Assembly: GCA_035306725.1 (NCBI GenBank)
Contig: DATGNN010000206.1
Location: forward strand, 1-22,152
Reading direction: 5' to 3'
Origin: JAAYEB01 sp035306725
Lineage (GTDB): Bacteria > Fibrobacterota > Chitinivibrionia > Chitinivibrionales > Chitinispirillaceae
Length of the DNA: 22,152 nt
Both the position numbers and the translations under genes were made by a program. The notes under the pieces were generated by a model, which was not told the DNA's origin, ran no database searches, and saw only the letters and a list, made by a program, of their open reading frames with translations. Positions 7,894 through 16,991 of this stretch are shown one piece after another (position 1 is the first letter of the stretch; each line of letters opens with the position of its first letter).

Positions 7894-9409
7894 ATCCTGT
7901 GAAAAGACAATTAGTAGAAAATTGAGGATCACAAGTAAGATTTAATCCAAGTTTTCTCAGTCCGGCTTCATCACCAGGTGTGGGGATATGTGTGAGATGA
8001 ACATCACACCCCCGAATTTCTTTAAGTTTCTCGATAGCAGATTGGGCAGCTGGATTTGTAGTACCACTGATACTTAATGCGATTAGTGTTTCTTCAAGAT
8101 CAAGACTTAATCTTTTTCCTCTGAGAACTTCCTGTTTAAAATGGTTGAGAGATTCGATTATGCTTTTGGGAAGCAGGTCGAGAGTAGAGGGTATACCTGC
8201 AAGATGTTTGGCTGTATTAAGAATTAAAGCTGCTGCAGCGTGCATGGTCTGAGAATTATTTCCTGTTATAATTGTTTTATCTGGTAATTCCATTGCGGCG
8301 CCACAATAGATACCATCATTACCTTTTCTTTTACGACAAGCTGCTTCTGCCGCTTTTCTGGCAGGAAGAACAACCGGGCGATCTTGAGCTTTTGCTCCGA
8401 CTTTGTTCATTATCAATTCAGCGCGTTCAACGGTTTCTTTGTCTGTCAGCCCCATTACATATTCACATGAATAACGGAAGTATCTTCTGATAATTTCCTG
8501 AACAGAGGCTTGGTGTACTGCCTGGTCATCAATAATTCCGAATCCGACTCTGTTAACTCCCATATCTGTAGGAGATTTATAGGTACACGGCTGACCAGTA
8601 ATTTTTTCGATTATTCTTTTTAGCAGCGGAAATGCTTCCAGATCCCGGTTATAATTTACAGTTTCTATGTTATAGAATTCGAGATGATGATAGTCGATCA
8701 TATTATAATCACGAAGGTCTGCTGTTGCAGATTCGTAAGCTACATTAACCGGGTGTTTAAGCGGGAGATTCCAGATCGGGAATGTTTCGAATTTTGCATA
8801 CCCGGCTTTCACTCCTCGTTTACTCTCATGGTATAATTGAGATAGAGCAGTTGCAAGTTTTCCGCTGCCTGGTCCGGGGCCTGTAATAACAACTATTGGT
8901 TTGGTCGTTTCGATATACTGATTACTTCCGTATCCTTTATCACTTACAATTGTTTCTACATCGGTGGGGTAACCTTTTGTTGTTCTATGCGTATACACTT
9001 TTATATTTCTTCTGTTCAAGCGGTTTTTGAACTGAATTGCTGCTGGCTGGTTCTCAAATCGTGTAATTACAACTGCACAAATATCAATACCCCAATCTCT
9101 GAGGTCATCGATGAGTTTAAGAGCATCCGCATCATAAGAAATTCCAAAATCGGCACGCATTTTTTTCTGTTCAATATCTCCTGCATAAATGCACATGATT
9201 ACATCAATTTTATCCTTAAGCTTCTGAAGAAGGCGCATTTTTGCATTGGGATCATAACCGGGCAGGACTCTTGAAGCATGATAGTCATAGAGGAGTTTAC
9301 CGCCGAATTCAAGAAACAGTTTGTTGCCGAATAGTTTAATTCGTTCAAGAATCTCAGCGCTTTGTTCTGTAATATATTTGTCATTATCAAATCCAATACC
9401 GGTTAGCAT
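7892..9409 (-). CDS. DUF1846 family protein
   Basis: A 505-residue protein matching the DUF1846 family (usual length about 490-510), recognised from its overall sequence and start (MLTGIGFDNDKYITEQSAEI). Its biochemical function is not established as far as I know. A glycine-rich, P-loop-like segment GPGPGSGK lies at residues 177-184, following a hydrophobic strand (PIVVIT), which suggests nucleotide or phosphate binding. Around it are VYTHRTTKGYPTDVE at 138-152 and the conserved SPTDMGVNRVGF at 279-290. No signal peptide or membrane segment is visible, so it is probably cytosolic. An AGAGGGGAA sequence upstream of the ATG supports the start. It is convergent with fba, so there is no operon link. 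Confidence 0.88.
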   Translation of the reverse strand: MLTGIGFDNDKYITEQSAEILERIKLFGNKLFLEFGGKLLYDYHASRVLPGYDPNAKMRLLQKLKDKIDVIMCIYAGDIEQKKMRADFGISYDADALKLIDDLRDWGIDICAVVITRFENQPAAIQFKNRLNRRNIKVYTHRTTKGYPTDVETIVSDKGYGSNQYIETTKPIVVITGPGPGSGKLATALSQLYHESKRGVKAGYAKFETFPIWNLPLKHPVNVAYESATADLRDYNMIDYHHLEFYNIETVNYNRDLEAFPLLKRIIEKITGQPCTYKSPTDMGVNRVGFGIIDDQAVHQASVQEIIRRYFRYSCEYVMGLTDKETVERAELIMNKVGAKAQDRPVVLPARKAAEAACRKRKGNDGIYCGAAMELPDKTIITGNNSQTMHAAAALILNTAKHLAGIPSTLDLLPKSIIESLNHFKQEVLRGKRLSLDLEETLIALSISGTTNPAAQSAIEKLKEIRGCDVHLTHIPTPGDEAGLRKLGLNLTCDPQFSTNCLFTG

Positions 9410-9989
9410 CTTTTCGGTTCCCCTCTTTTTCCTTTAGTGGAAAATGCATGAATAATGTATCTTTGTATAGGTATTCAATTTTGATGTTTGCAATAATGTT
9501 TATTTTAATGTGGTTCCTGAGGTGTTGCATTAAAGATAACAGGTGCAAACCAACACTGAAAGTATTTCTTAATATATTTTTGTTCTATTTGATTTTGAAT
9601 AAGGGTCAGGATTTCAAAATATCTAAACTGAATATAAATATTTATGTCTACTTTTGTATTTCTTTAAGTTACCTGAGTTCTGGTATTTTTAGAATGATAC
9701 CTGAATTGAATGATTATTCTTCAGATTAATGCAAGTTATACGGGAATACAATGTTGAGAATATCACCGTTAAAACGGAAAATTTTTGCTGATTAATAATG
9801 CTTTTATCTCAGCGCCAGGAAAAATCACTTCCATCACCTGTCACGTGAATAAGTCCCAGTGGGGATATGATTGCTGATTAAGATAAAATATATGATTTTT
9901 ATGAATAATTATTAATCTTCTGGACATATTATTCATCGCTAAGAGTTGTGTAAATTAGAACGAGTGTTCAGTTTTTATTTTTAACAAGC
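9410..9989. other. AT-rich divergent intergenic region between DUF1846 gene and tamB
   Basis: About 580 bases that must carry the promoters of the DUF1846 gene (leftward) and the tamB unit (rightward). The left third is covered by a doubtful 93-codon ORF listed separately. The sequence TTGCTGATTAA occurs twice, near 9785 and near 9872, about 86 bases apart. I see no convincing sigma-70 -35/-10 pair, RNA gene or hairpin terminator here. Confidence 0.5.
9448..9729 (+). CDS. Doubtful small hydrophobic ORF
   Basis: A 93-codon ORF that I do not recognise. It would encode a protein rich in Phe, Ile, Leu and Tyr with three hydrophobic stretches (about residues 9-25, 39-51 and 64-80), so if real it would be a small inner-membrane protein. 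Against it: the region is very AT-rich, where chance ORFs tend to look hydrophobic, and the only SD candidate is a weak AGTGG at 9436-9440. It may be an accident of composition. Confidence 0.2.
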   Translation: MNNVSLYRYSILMFAIMFILMWFLRCCIKDNRCKPTLKVFLNIFLFYLILNKGQDFKISKLNINIYVYFCISLSYLSSGIFRMIPELNDYSSD

Positions 9990-12900
9990 ATGAAACAGAA
10001 TATGAAACGAATCATTATTTCAATAATATTTATACCTCTTTTTATAATTATTATACTCTCAAGTTTACTGTTAATAGGTATTAAAAGCAGCTCTTTTCAT
10101 CAGTTTGTAATATCTAAAGTAAATGAAACGATTCCAGGATCTCTAACTTTAGGAAGTTTAAATATATCCCTGACAGGTATGCGTTTTGAGATACGCAATA
10201 TTGAATTGAGCGACCCGAAAGGGAAAAAAATTGCAGGCTTTAAACGGTTTTCAGTTGATGCTTCAGTTCTTGGCTTGTTAAAACGAAAAGTTATTGTAAA
10301 AAATGTAATTCTGGATAATCCATGGGTTGTACTTGAAACTGATTCCGTGGGTAATTTTACAATAGTAAGTGCTTTTTACCAGGGGCAGGAGCTGGCAAAT
10401 GACACTGTTGAAAAGAAAGAAGACACAATAACTGAATTGTTTCCATTTGAGATCAGAAAATTAAATGTAAATGATGCGAGTGCTTTTTTTAAGACTGAAA
10501 ACGACAGTTTTAAAGTACGTGCAGACGGGTTATCCATATCAGCAAAAGGTAAAACAGATAGTTTATGGGCAGATGTTTCAGTTGCTCTCGACTCTGCATT
10601 AATAGAGCTTTCGGGTCGAGAAATCTGCTTACGAAACATTTCTTTAATGACCTGTATAAATAATCTGGAAATTGATACTGTTGATTTGAAATTAGATACA
10701 GACAACTCAACAGTTAAAGTAAGTGGAAAGGCCGGTTCTTTGAAAAATGATCCGGTTGTGAATATTGGTGCTGAATTAGAGCTGTCGCTTGCAGAAATTG
10801 ATTCGGTTATTGGTTTAGGAAGAAAATTAGATGGCTCTTCGAACTTAAAAATGACAGTTTCAGGCAAAGTATCTAATCCGGATCTTCACCTTGAGATCAC
10901 TTGTAATCAGGGAAAGGTATGGGGATATCACCTTGACAGTCTGTGCTTAAAATCACATCTTCAAGACAGAGTTCTCAGCTTTAAGCCGTTTCATCTGGGT
11001 GTTGGTGAGGGAAATGTTGATCTGGTTGGAGATTTTAATCTGGCTGGCATGTTTCCTGAAGGTTTTCTGGAAAATACAGGTTCCATACAAAAACTCAAAT
11101 ATAGGCTGGACATATTGGGAGAAGATGTCTCAATAGGTAAGCTGGTGCCTTCAATTGATGGTATTGCAGATATGTCTATAAATCTGGACGGAATGGGATT
11201 ACATCCGGATTCACTTATTTCCTCTTTAGGTGTGAATTTTAACTTAAGAGAGTTTCGGTTTGATTCTTCATTTTTACCAATTAACAGTTCTGTTGCATGT
11301 ACAGTTGAAGTATCGGATGGTAAAGTTGCTGTCCGAACTGTGGATGTAGGAGTAGGAGCAATGGATGAGACAGTGGGATTGCAATTAAACGGTATCTATG
11401 ATATTTGTACAGAAAATATTAATGCAGATCTGGAACTGTCAGTTAAAAGTATTGATAACCTTCTAAAAACGGCAAAGTTAGATAGTGGAAATGGAGAACT
11501 GAAATTATCGGCTTTTGTAGAAGGTAAGTTGAGAGCCCCTGTTGTAAATGTTAATATGAATGCAGGTTGTCTGGAATTCGGGAAAACCAGTGTCGGAGAT
11601 ATCAGTCTGGTGATGAAACTTGACAGCAATGGTAATACACACTTGAATGAATTAATATTAACTAATGATAGCTCGCTTGTTGAAATCAGTGGTGTTGCCT
11701 CAGTTTTAAACAAAGGTGTGCCGATTCCATTAGATCAGATTGGTTTTAATGTTTCAGTATTATCTGATCGGTTATTTATAGATGATTTTATCGATTCTGT
11801 GCAGGGTAATATAAAAATTAATGCTGATATTAACGGGAATGTAAATGATTTGACAGGTGGAATAAAGGTTAATTTATCTGATCTGATTGCGGCAGGTCAG
11901 CATGTCCCTAAAGTTGATCTAATAACCCGATTGGAACATCATAAAGCCATAATTGAACCATTATTAATTGAGATTGGTCCTGAACAGGAAATTGGTGTAA
12001 ATGGATGGGTTTCGTTAAAGGATTCGTTAGATTTGAGGCTTGAGGTTTCAAAGATAAATCTTGACGAGTTATCGCTGCTCGAAAATGTAAATTCGCTCAG
12101 TGGCATTTTTACAATGAATATTGACGCAGGAGGTACATATACAGATCCGATTGCAGATGGTTCTATTGTTATCAGTAATATTGTATCAGGAGAGAAGCCA
12201 ATTGATGATATCAGTCTGAAATTGAAATTAATTGACAATAAATTAAAAGTTGCAGGTTTGGTTGGCGGAAACCTGGATGCTGGTTATGATCTGGGGACAC
12301 GGGACTTTTTTGCCAAATTGCTTTTAGATAATCTTCAGTTAGAACCATATCTTGCTTTATCAGGCCAGGATCTGGAAGGTGCAATAACTGCTTCATTGCA
12401 GGTTGCAGGCAATATTGATACGCTGGAAAGGATATCTGGTGAACTGGATTTATCCAGTTTAGTTTTGTACTATAAAGAATTTAATGTACTTGAGACTTAT
12501 GATTTAAGCGCCAGATTTAACAATAAAAGGTATGTTGTTTCTGATTTTGGTATGAAACTGGCAGAAAAAGGTCAGATTAACGGACGAGCAAGCGGTTTTG
12601 TTGACGGTACGCATGATGTGGTTGTTAATGGAATAGTACCTCTGGATATTTTGAGACAATTTTCTTCAGATTTGTCTGATGTAGAGGGCAGAGTTTTGAT
12701 TGATGTTGTATTCAGGGGAAAACCTGAAAAATCGGATTTAATGGCTGATTTAAGGTTAGAAAATGTTGGTATGACATTACCAGGAATATCACAGCGGCTT
12801 AATTCAATCAACGGGCGAATCCATGGCGATCAGAAAGGTATTCGAATCGAACGTATCGCAGGTAAGCTTGATGAAGGAGACATAAGCTTGAATGGTGAAT

Positions 12901-13910
12901 TGAAACTGGACAAACTTGAACCGGCTGATCTGACGGCTGAAATTACTTTGAATAAATTACCCGTAAATGTTCCTGAAATGCTTGACGTTATGTTTGATGC
13001 GAAACTGAGGATTGCAGGAAATCCTGATACCACAAGTATTCAAGGGGATATCGTATTATTAGACGGATTATATTATCAGGATATTGATATAAATCCTTTT
13101 TCCGGAATGGGCCAGCGGAAAAGAAAAGAACCAGTGCGGCAAGAAGAAATTAGCATACCATATCTGAAAAACATGAAAATTGATGTTGGCATTCAGGCTC
13201 GATCACCTTTTCGCGTTGATAACAATATAGCCCAGCTTACTATTTCACCGGATCTTCATCTAATGGGTACGGTCCAGGCACCAACGCTTAACGGACGTGC
13301 AAATGTCGATAGTGGAAGTATAACCTATCTCAAGAGGGTTTTTACGGTAGAACGGGGTGTTATTGATTTTGTAAATCCTTATGCAATAGAGCCGCAAGTT
13401 GATATTATGGGCAAAATACCAATTCAGGATCGCATAATTTCCATAATCGTATCAGGGTCGCCTGATAATATGGTTTTTAAATTGGAATGTGATGATCCTG
13501 GGCTTGAAGATCAGGATATCATATCTCTTCTAGTTCTTGGGATGACAACATATGAATTGCAAAATGATTTTCAGTCGGGCTTAAGTTCAGGAGAATCTAA
13601 TCAGCAGATGCTGGCGGCCCTGGTTGCATCAACATTTGGAGAGGATATCAGGAATGTAACAGGTCTTGATGTGCTGGAGGTTGAAACCGGTGATGATGAC
13701 AATGATAATTCAGACCGAATTGCTGTTACCGTTGGCAAGCAACTTACGAGACGTCTGGGTACAAAGTATACTGTTGAAACCGAAAGTGGTGAAGTATTGC
13801 AGCGTGCAACAGCTGAATACCGTATTTTACAAAATTTATTTTTGGCTGGATTTCAGGATACAAAGGGTGTTTTTGGTGGTGAACTTCGATTTACATGGCA
13901 GAAACGGTAG
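9990..13910 (+). CDS. tamB: TamB/AsmA-like translocation and assembly protein
   Basis: A very long (1306 residues) protein with one N-terminal membrane segment (about 7-31) and a periplasmic body of repeated beta-strand stretches, the pattern of AsmA-like/TamB bridge proteins. Known members form a hydrophobic groove across the periplasm and are implicated in phospholipid transport to the outer membrane and in barrel-protein assembly. The N-terminus has the AsmA-like pattern (LTLGSLNISLTGMRFEIRNI), and the last roughly 350 residues fit the TamB (DUF490) domain, with GSITYLKRVFTVERGVIDFV, DIISLLVLGMT and the terminal barrel-like FGGELRFTWQKR. No good SD is visible; ATG codons at 9990 and 10002 are both possible. 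It is followed one base later by an Omp85 gene, its expected partner. Confidence 0.88.
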   Translation: MKQNMKRIIISIIFIPLFIIIILSSLLLIGIKSSSFHQFVISKVNETIPGSLTLGSLNISLTGMRFEIRNIELSDPKGKKIAGFKRFSVDASVLGLLKRKVIVKNVILDNPWVVLETDSVGNFTIVSAFYQGQELANDTVEKKEDTITELFPFEIRKLNVNDASAFFKTENDSFKVRADGLSISAKGKTDSLWADVSVALDSALIELSGREICLRNISLMTCINNLEIDTVDLKLDTDNSTVKVSGKAGSLKNDPVVNIGAELELSLAEIDSVIGLGRKLDGSSNLKMTVSGKVSNPDLHLEITCNQGKVWGYHLDSLCLKSHLQDRVLSFKPFHLGVGEGNVDLVGDFNLAGMFPEGFLENTGSIQKLKYRLDILGEDVSIGKLVPSIDGIADMSINLDGMGLHPDSLISSLGVNFNLREFRFDSSFLPINSSVACTVEVSDGKVAVRTVDVGVGAMDETVGLQLNGIYDICTENINADLELSVKSIDNLLKTAKLDSGNGELKLSAFVEGKLRAPVVNVNMNAGCLEFGKTSVGDISLVMKLDSNGNTHLNELILTNDSSLVEISGVASVLNKGVPIPLDQIGFNVSVLSDRLFIDDFIDSVQGNIKINADINGNVNDLTGGIKVNLSDLIAAGQHVPKVDLITRLEHHKAIIEPLLIEIGPEQEIGVNGWVSLKDSLDLRLEVSKINLDELSLLENVNSLSGIFTMNIDAGGTYTDPIADGSIVISNIVSGEKPIDDISLKLKLIDNKLKVAGLVGGNLDAGYDLGTRDFFAKLLLDNLQLEPYLALSGQDLEGAITASLQVAGNIDTLERISGELDLSSLVLYYKEFNVLETYDLSARFNNKRYVVSDFGMKLAEKGQINGRASGFVDGTHDVVVNGIVPLDILRQFSSDLSDVEGRVLIDVVFRGKPEKSDLMADLRLENVGMTLPGISQRLNSINGRIHGDQKGIRIERIAGKLDEGDISLNGELKLDKLEPADLTAEITLNKLPVNVPEMLDVMFDAKLRIAGNPDTTSIQGDIVLLDGLYYQDIDINPFSGMGQRKRKEPVRQEEISIPYLKNMKIDVGIQARSPFRVDNNIAQLTISPDLHLMGTVQAPTLNGRANVDSGSITYLKRVFTVERGVIDFVNPYAIEPQVDIMGKIPIQDRIISIIVSGSPDNMVFKLECDDPGLEDQDIISLLVLGMTTYELQNDFQSGLSSGESNQQMLAALVASTFGEDIRNVTGLDVLEVETGDDDNDNSDRIAVTVGKQLTRRLGTKYTVETESGEVLQRATAEYRILQNLFLAGFQDTKGVFGGELRFTWQKR

Positions 13911-13911
13911 T

Positions 13912-16653
13912 ATGGAAAATAAAATAAAAAGGAATCTGTGGCTTTTACTGATGCTTCTCTGGTATGTAAATGTCAATGCGCAAATACAAGAAATTGAGAG
14001 TGTATCAGTGCATATAGACGAACAACCACATAATATTCAGCAATTATACGAAACGGCCCGAAAGCTGATTGTTATTGAAGAAAACAAAGTATTGGATACT
14101 GTTTTATTACAACAGTCGCTTGATGCACTCAGGATGTGCAGTTTTTTTGAGAGGGCTGATGTGGATATTTCTGACGGGAATGTAGTTTTTTCACTTGTTC
14201 CGGCAAAGTATATACGGGATATTCGTATCAGACGAGAAATTCCGCTGTTTGAAGATGATGTTATAAATGCTATGAGTATATATCCTGGTGATGTGTTTTA
14301 TGACGGGATGTTGTCAGGCCAGGATTCTTTAATAACTTCATTGTATGAAAAAGAAGGTTTTATATCACCAGAAGTAAAGGTCGAATCTATAAAACACCGG
14401 AAAAGTTGTGATCAGGTTGTATATGTTTCCGTTCGGGCAGGAAAATATTATAGAATGAAAAACCTCGAAATTATTGGCAACAAAGCTTTTTCTGATTTTA
14501 AGCTGAAAAGCAGAATGAAAACATGGTCATCTTCAATGGTACCAGGGAGTGCAGGTAGATTTGTCAAAGCTGTTTTAAGGGAAGACATTAACAATCTTGT
14601 AGAGTTTTACAGATCCAAAAGGTTTGCAGATATAGAAATAAAAGATTCTGTTATCACTGATTCTTCAGATCACTCTGTTCATGTAATACTGACTATAAAG
14701 GAGGGAATGCGCTACAAAACAAGTTTTTCAAAGCGAAGTGAGCGAGGGTATCGTAAAGCAGCTTTGCGTAAAGATATTTCTATTTGCAAAACAGGCAATA
14801 AAAATAATATGGGGATTAGAAGGTCGGTTAAAGCGATACAGAAACGATTGGAAATGGGTGGGTACCTGGATGCTCATGTTGAAACCGATGAAAAAGAATT
14901 GGTAAAAAGAAAATATACCGAAAAACAGGTGCATTTTTCTGTAAAGAGTGGAAAACGTACTACTGTGTCATCAATAAATGTAAACGGATTGAATGGGTTA
15001 GACAAAAAACTTGTTCTTGGTCAAATGCTTCATGTAGATAGAGGCAGCAGAAAAAAACGAGCATATAATCCGGATAAACTAAAAGAGGACGTGTTTGCTG
15101 TTCAGATGTTATATCGTTCGCATGGATTTCTCAATGCGTCTATATCAGAAAATGTTGAAAAAGACAGCAGCTCGGCAGATATTTTCATTGAGGTTGATGA
15201 AGGGAAGCAGACAAGGGTCGGAGAAGTTGTTATTGATACTGCAGAATTCGATAATGTTAATACAAACAGTATAATTTCTGTAAATAAAGGCGATGTTTTC
15301 AACAACTCTAAAATCAATCAAATCGCCAGAGAGCTCCAAGTGATAATCGCAGAAAAGGGATATCCCCATGCAGAAATAATTCCGGAAATCGCAATTAATA
15401 ATGACAGTACAGTTGCAGATGTCGAATTTAAAATTAATAAAGGGCCCTTTATTTCAATGGGTGAAGTCAATTTTACAGGGGCATTCAGAACACGTGATAA
15501 AGTTTTGCATAGAGAAATGAAGACCTCACCAGGAGAACCCCTTTCATTGAAAAAAATAATTGATAGTCAGAAAAATCTAAGGGACCTTGGTTTGTTTAAT
15601 TCAGTTCGATTTAGAACAATAGGATTACGGGAAAGATGGGACACAGTTCACGTATTTGTTGAGGTTTCGGAAAAACCTCCATTCTTTGGTGAAGCAGCAG
15701 GTGGTTATTTGTCTGATAAGGGACCGTTTCTAAATGCAAAAGTTGGTGATCGAAACTTGTTCGGTCTTAACAAAGAGGCATGGGTAGGAGCAGAACTCAG
15801 CCAGGTTGGTGGACGGGGTGAATTTGGTTTGCTTGAACCGCGGTTATTCGGATATAATTATAGTGCTTTGTTTAATCTGTTTGGTGAAAAAAAATCAGAA
15901 TTAAACCAGGACTGGAGTACTACATCGTATGGCTTTTCTGTTGGTTTGACATCAACAAAAGGGAAACATCTGATATATGGCCTGACAACCGGTTATGAGC
16001 GTCGCCGTCTTTATTTTGACAATGGAGTTTCAAAAGATATAGATGATGAAACTTTCAATGATGAACGTCCTCGTAACAGGGTAGTTGTTACGCCATCACT
16101 TTCTTATGATCGCAGAGATTCTTTTACAAGACCCAAAAAAGGGATATATCTGGGTACCAATGTTGATATATCCAAAAGTGTCAAAGCTGAACTGGATAAT
16201 TTTATTAAAATGCAGATTGAGACAAGAGGATTTTTTAGCCCATTCACTGCTTTAACTTTTGCAAGTGTTGTCAGATGTGGTTGTTTGTACCCTTATGGCG
16301 GTGCATCAAATGTGCCTGCTGATCAGCGATTCTATCTGGGCGGAACGCGAAATGTACGTGGCTTTAAGGAAAACCTGCTTGATTCCAGTGGGGGTACAGT
16401 AACGTTGTCTGCAACTGTTGAAGCAAGAATTACTGTTGGATATAATATCGAGATTGCAGTTTTTACCGATATGGGGCGGCTCGAAAATGATTTCACGTCA
16501 TTTTCACCTGATCAATTCCGTTTCTCTGCAGGAACCGGGTTACGATATATAACTCCAATTGGCCCTATTGGAATATTGTATGGATGGAAACTTGATCCTC
16601 AACCAGATGAAGACAAAGGGGCCTTTCATTTCTCTATTGGATACACCTTTTAA
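13912..16653 (+). CDS. Omp85/BamA-superfamily outer-membrane protein, TamA-like, with about seven POTRA repeats
   Basis: A 913-residue outer-membrane assembly factor of the Omp85 family. Residues 1-23 form a signal peptide (LLLMLLWYVNVNA, cleavage likely before Gln24). By eye I count seven POTRA-like units at about 26-98, 99-177, 178-265, 266-347, 348-431, 432-511 and 512-588, most closing with a strand such as VYVSVRAG, ILTIKEG, FSVKSG or VEFKINKG. A C-terminal 16-strand-type barrel covers 590-913, with FYLGGTRNVRGF at 807-818 (the conserved VRGF lid motif), FTDMG at 851-855, TPIGPIG at 881-887 and a terminal Phe. The open frame extends back into tamB, but the ATG at 13912 fits the signal peptide. 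Coupling to tamB suggests a TamA-type partner; a role as the main BamA is possible. Confidence 0.88.
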   Translation: MENKIKRNLWLLLMLLWYVNVNAQIQEIESVSVHIDEQPHNIQQLYETARKLIVIEENKVLDTVLLQQSLDALRMCSFFERADVDISDGNVVFSLVPAKYIRDIRIRREIPLFEDDVINAMSIYPGDVFYDGMLSGQDSLITSLYEKEGFISPEVKVESIKHRKSCDQVVYVSVRAGKYYRMKNLEIIGNKAFSDFKLKSRMKTWSSSMVPGSAGRFVKAVLREDINNLVEFYRSKRFADIEIKDSVITDSSDHSVHVILTIKEGMRYKTSFSKRSERGYRKAALRKDISICKTGNKNNMGIRRSVKAIQKRLEMGGYLDAHVETDEKELVKRKYTEKQVHFSVKSGKRTTVSSINVNGLNGLDKKLVLGQMLHVDRGSRKKRAYNPDKLKEDVFAVQMLYRSHGFLNASISENVEKDSSSADIFIEVDEGKQTRVGEVVIDTAEFDNVNTNSIISVNKGDVFNNSKINQIARELQVIIAEKGYPHAEIIPEIAINNDSTVADVEFKINKGPFISMGEVNFTGAFRTRDKVLHREMKTSPGEPLSLKKIIDSQKNLRDLGLFNSVRFRTIGLRERWDTVHVFVEVSEKPPFFGEAAGGYLSDKGPFLNAKVGDRNLFGLNKEAWVGAELSQVGGRGEFGLLEPRLFGYNYSALFNLFGEKKSELNQDWSTTSYGFSVGLTSTKGKHLIYGLTTGYERRRLYFDNGVSKDIDDETFNDERPRNRVVVTPSLSYDRRDSFTRPKKGIYLGTNVDISKSVKAELDNFIKMQIETRGFFSPFTALTFASVVRCGCLYPYGGASNVPADQRFYLGGTRNVRGFKENLLDSSGGTVTLSATVEARITVGYNIEIAVFTDMGRLENDFTSFSPDQFRFSAGTGLRYITPIGPIGILYGWKLDPQPDEDKGAFHFSIGYTF

Positions 16654-16703
16654 TTCTATCTTTAAGGCATAAATCAGCAGTTCAGGTTAAAGTTTATTGC
16701 GAT

Positions 16704-16742
16704 TGAGAACATATTTAAACGCATTATAAGTGAATGTTCTCA
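16704..16742. repeat. Inverted repeat downstream of the Omp85 gene
   Basis: TGAGAACAT at 16704-16712 and ATGTTCTCA at 16734-16742 are perfect 9-bp inverted repeats separated by 21 AT-rich bases, about 50 bases after the Omp85 stop codon. The hairpin is weak and lacks a T-tract, so it is at best a poor terminator; it could also be a protein-binding dyad. Confidence 0.4.
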
Positions 16743-16894
16743 TAGAGAATAAAATCACAAATTTCTCAATAAAATAATTCTTATTGCCATGGCGTTCTGC
16801 GAAGAAAAAGAACCGTCATCGAGGTACCTTTTGATTCTTAGAAACTGGATATTTTTTAAAAATGGCATAAATATTGCCTTATGATTACACAATT

Positions 16895-16919
16895 CATTTT
16901 ACCTGCAGCAGGTGAAATG
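16895..16919. promoter_or_regulatory. 25-base palindrome upstream of slyD-like gene (candidate operator)
   Basis: CATTTTACCTG at 16895-16905 and CAGGTGAAATG at 16909-16919 form an 11-bp dyad around the centre CAG, with a single G/T wobble position. It lies 72 bases before the slyD-like ATG and just before TTGACA at 16927. The three-base centre and lack of a T-tract make an operator more likely than a terminator. The binding protein is unknown. Confidence 0.45.
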
Positions 16920-16991
16920 AAAACATTGACATGAGGGTGTTGACGGGAACAGGTATTCTTTAGAAGTAATAAACGATTAACAGGAGATGAT

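Larger units (their letters stand above)
16654..16991. other. Intergenic region between Omp85 gene and slyD-like gene
   Basis: A 338-base non-coding stretch. It contains two inverted repeats, listed separately, at 16704-16742 and 16895-16919. TTGACA at 16927-16932 and TTGACG at 16941-16946 are -35-like, but no -10 hexamer at the right distance stands out, so the promoter of the slyD-like gene remains unplaced. I see no ORF or RNA gene. Confidence 0.5.

Noticed and set aside
13666..13911. 82-codon upstream extension of the Omp85 gene
   Set aside because: It overlaps the tamB C-terminal domain in another frame, and the signal peptide at the ATG at 13912 marks the true start.
16920..16991. TTGACA and TTGACG as -35 boxes for the slyD-like gene
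   Set aside because: No -10 hexamer lies 16-18 bases downstream of either; the nearest candidates are at spacings that sigma-70 does not normally use.
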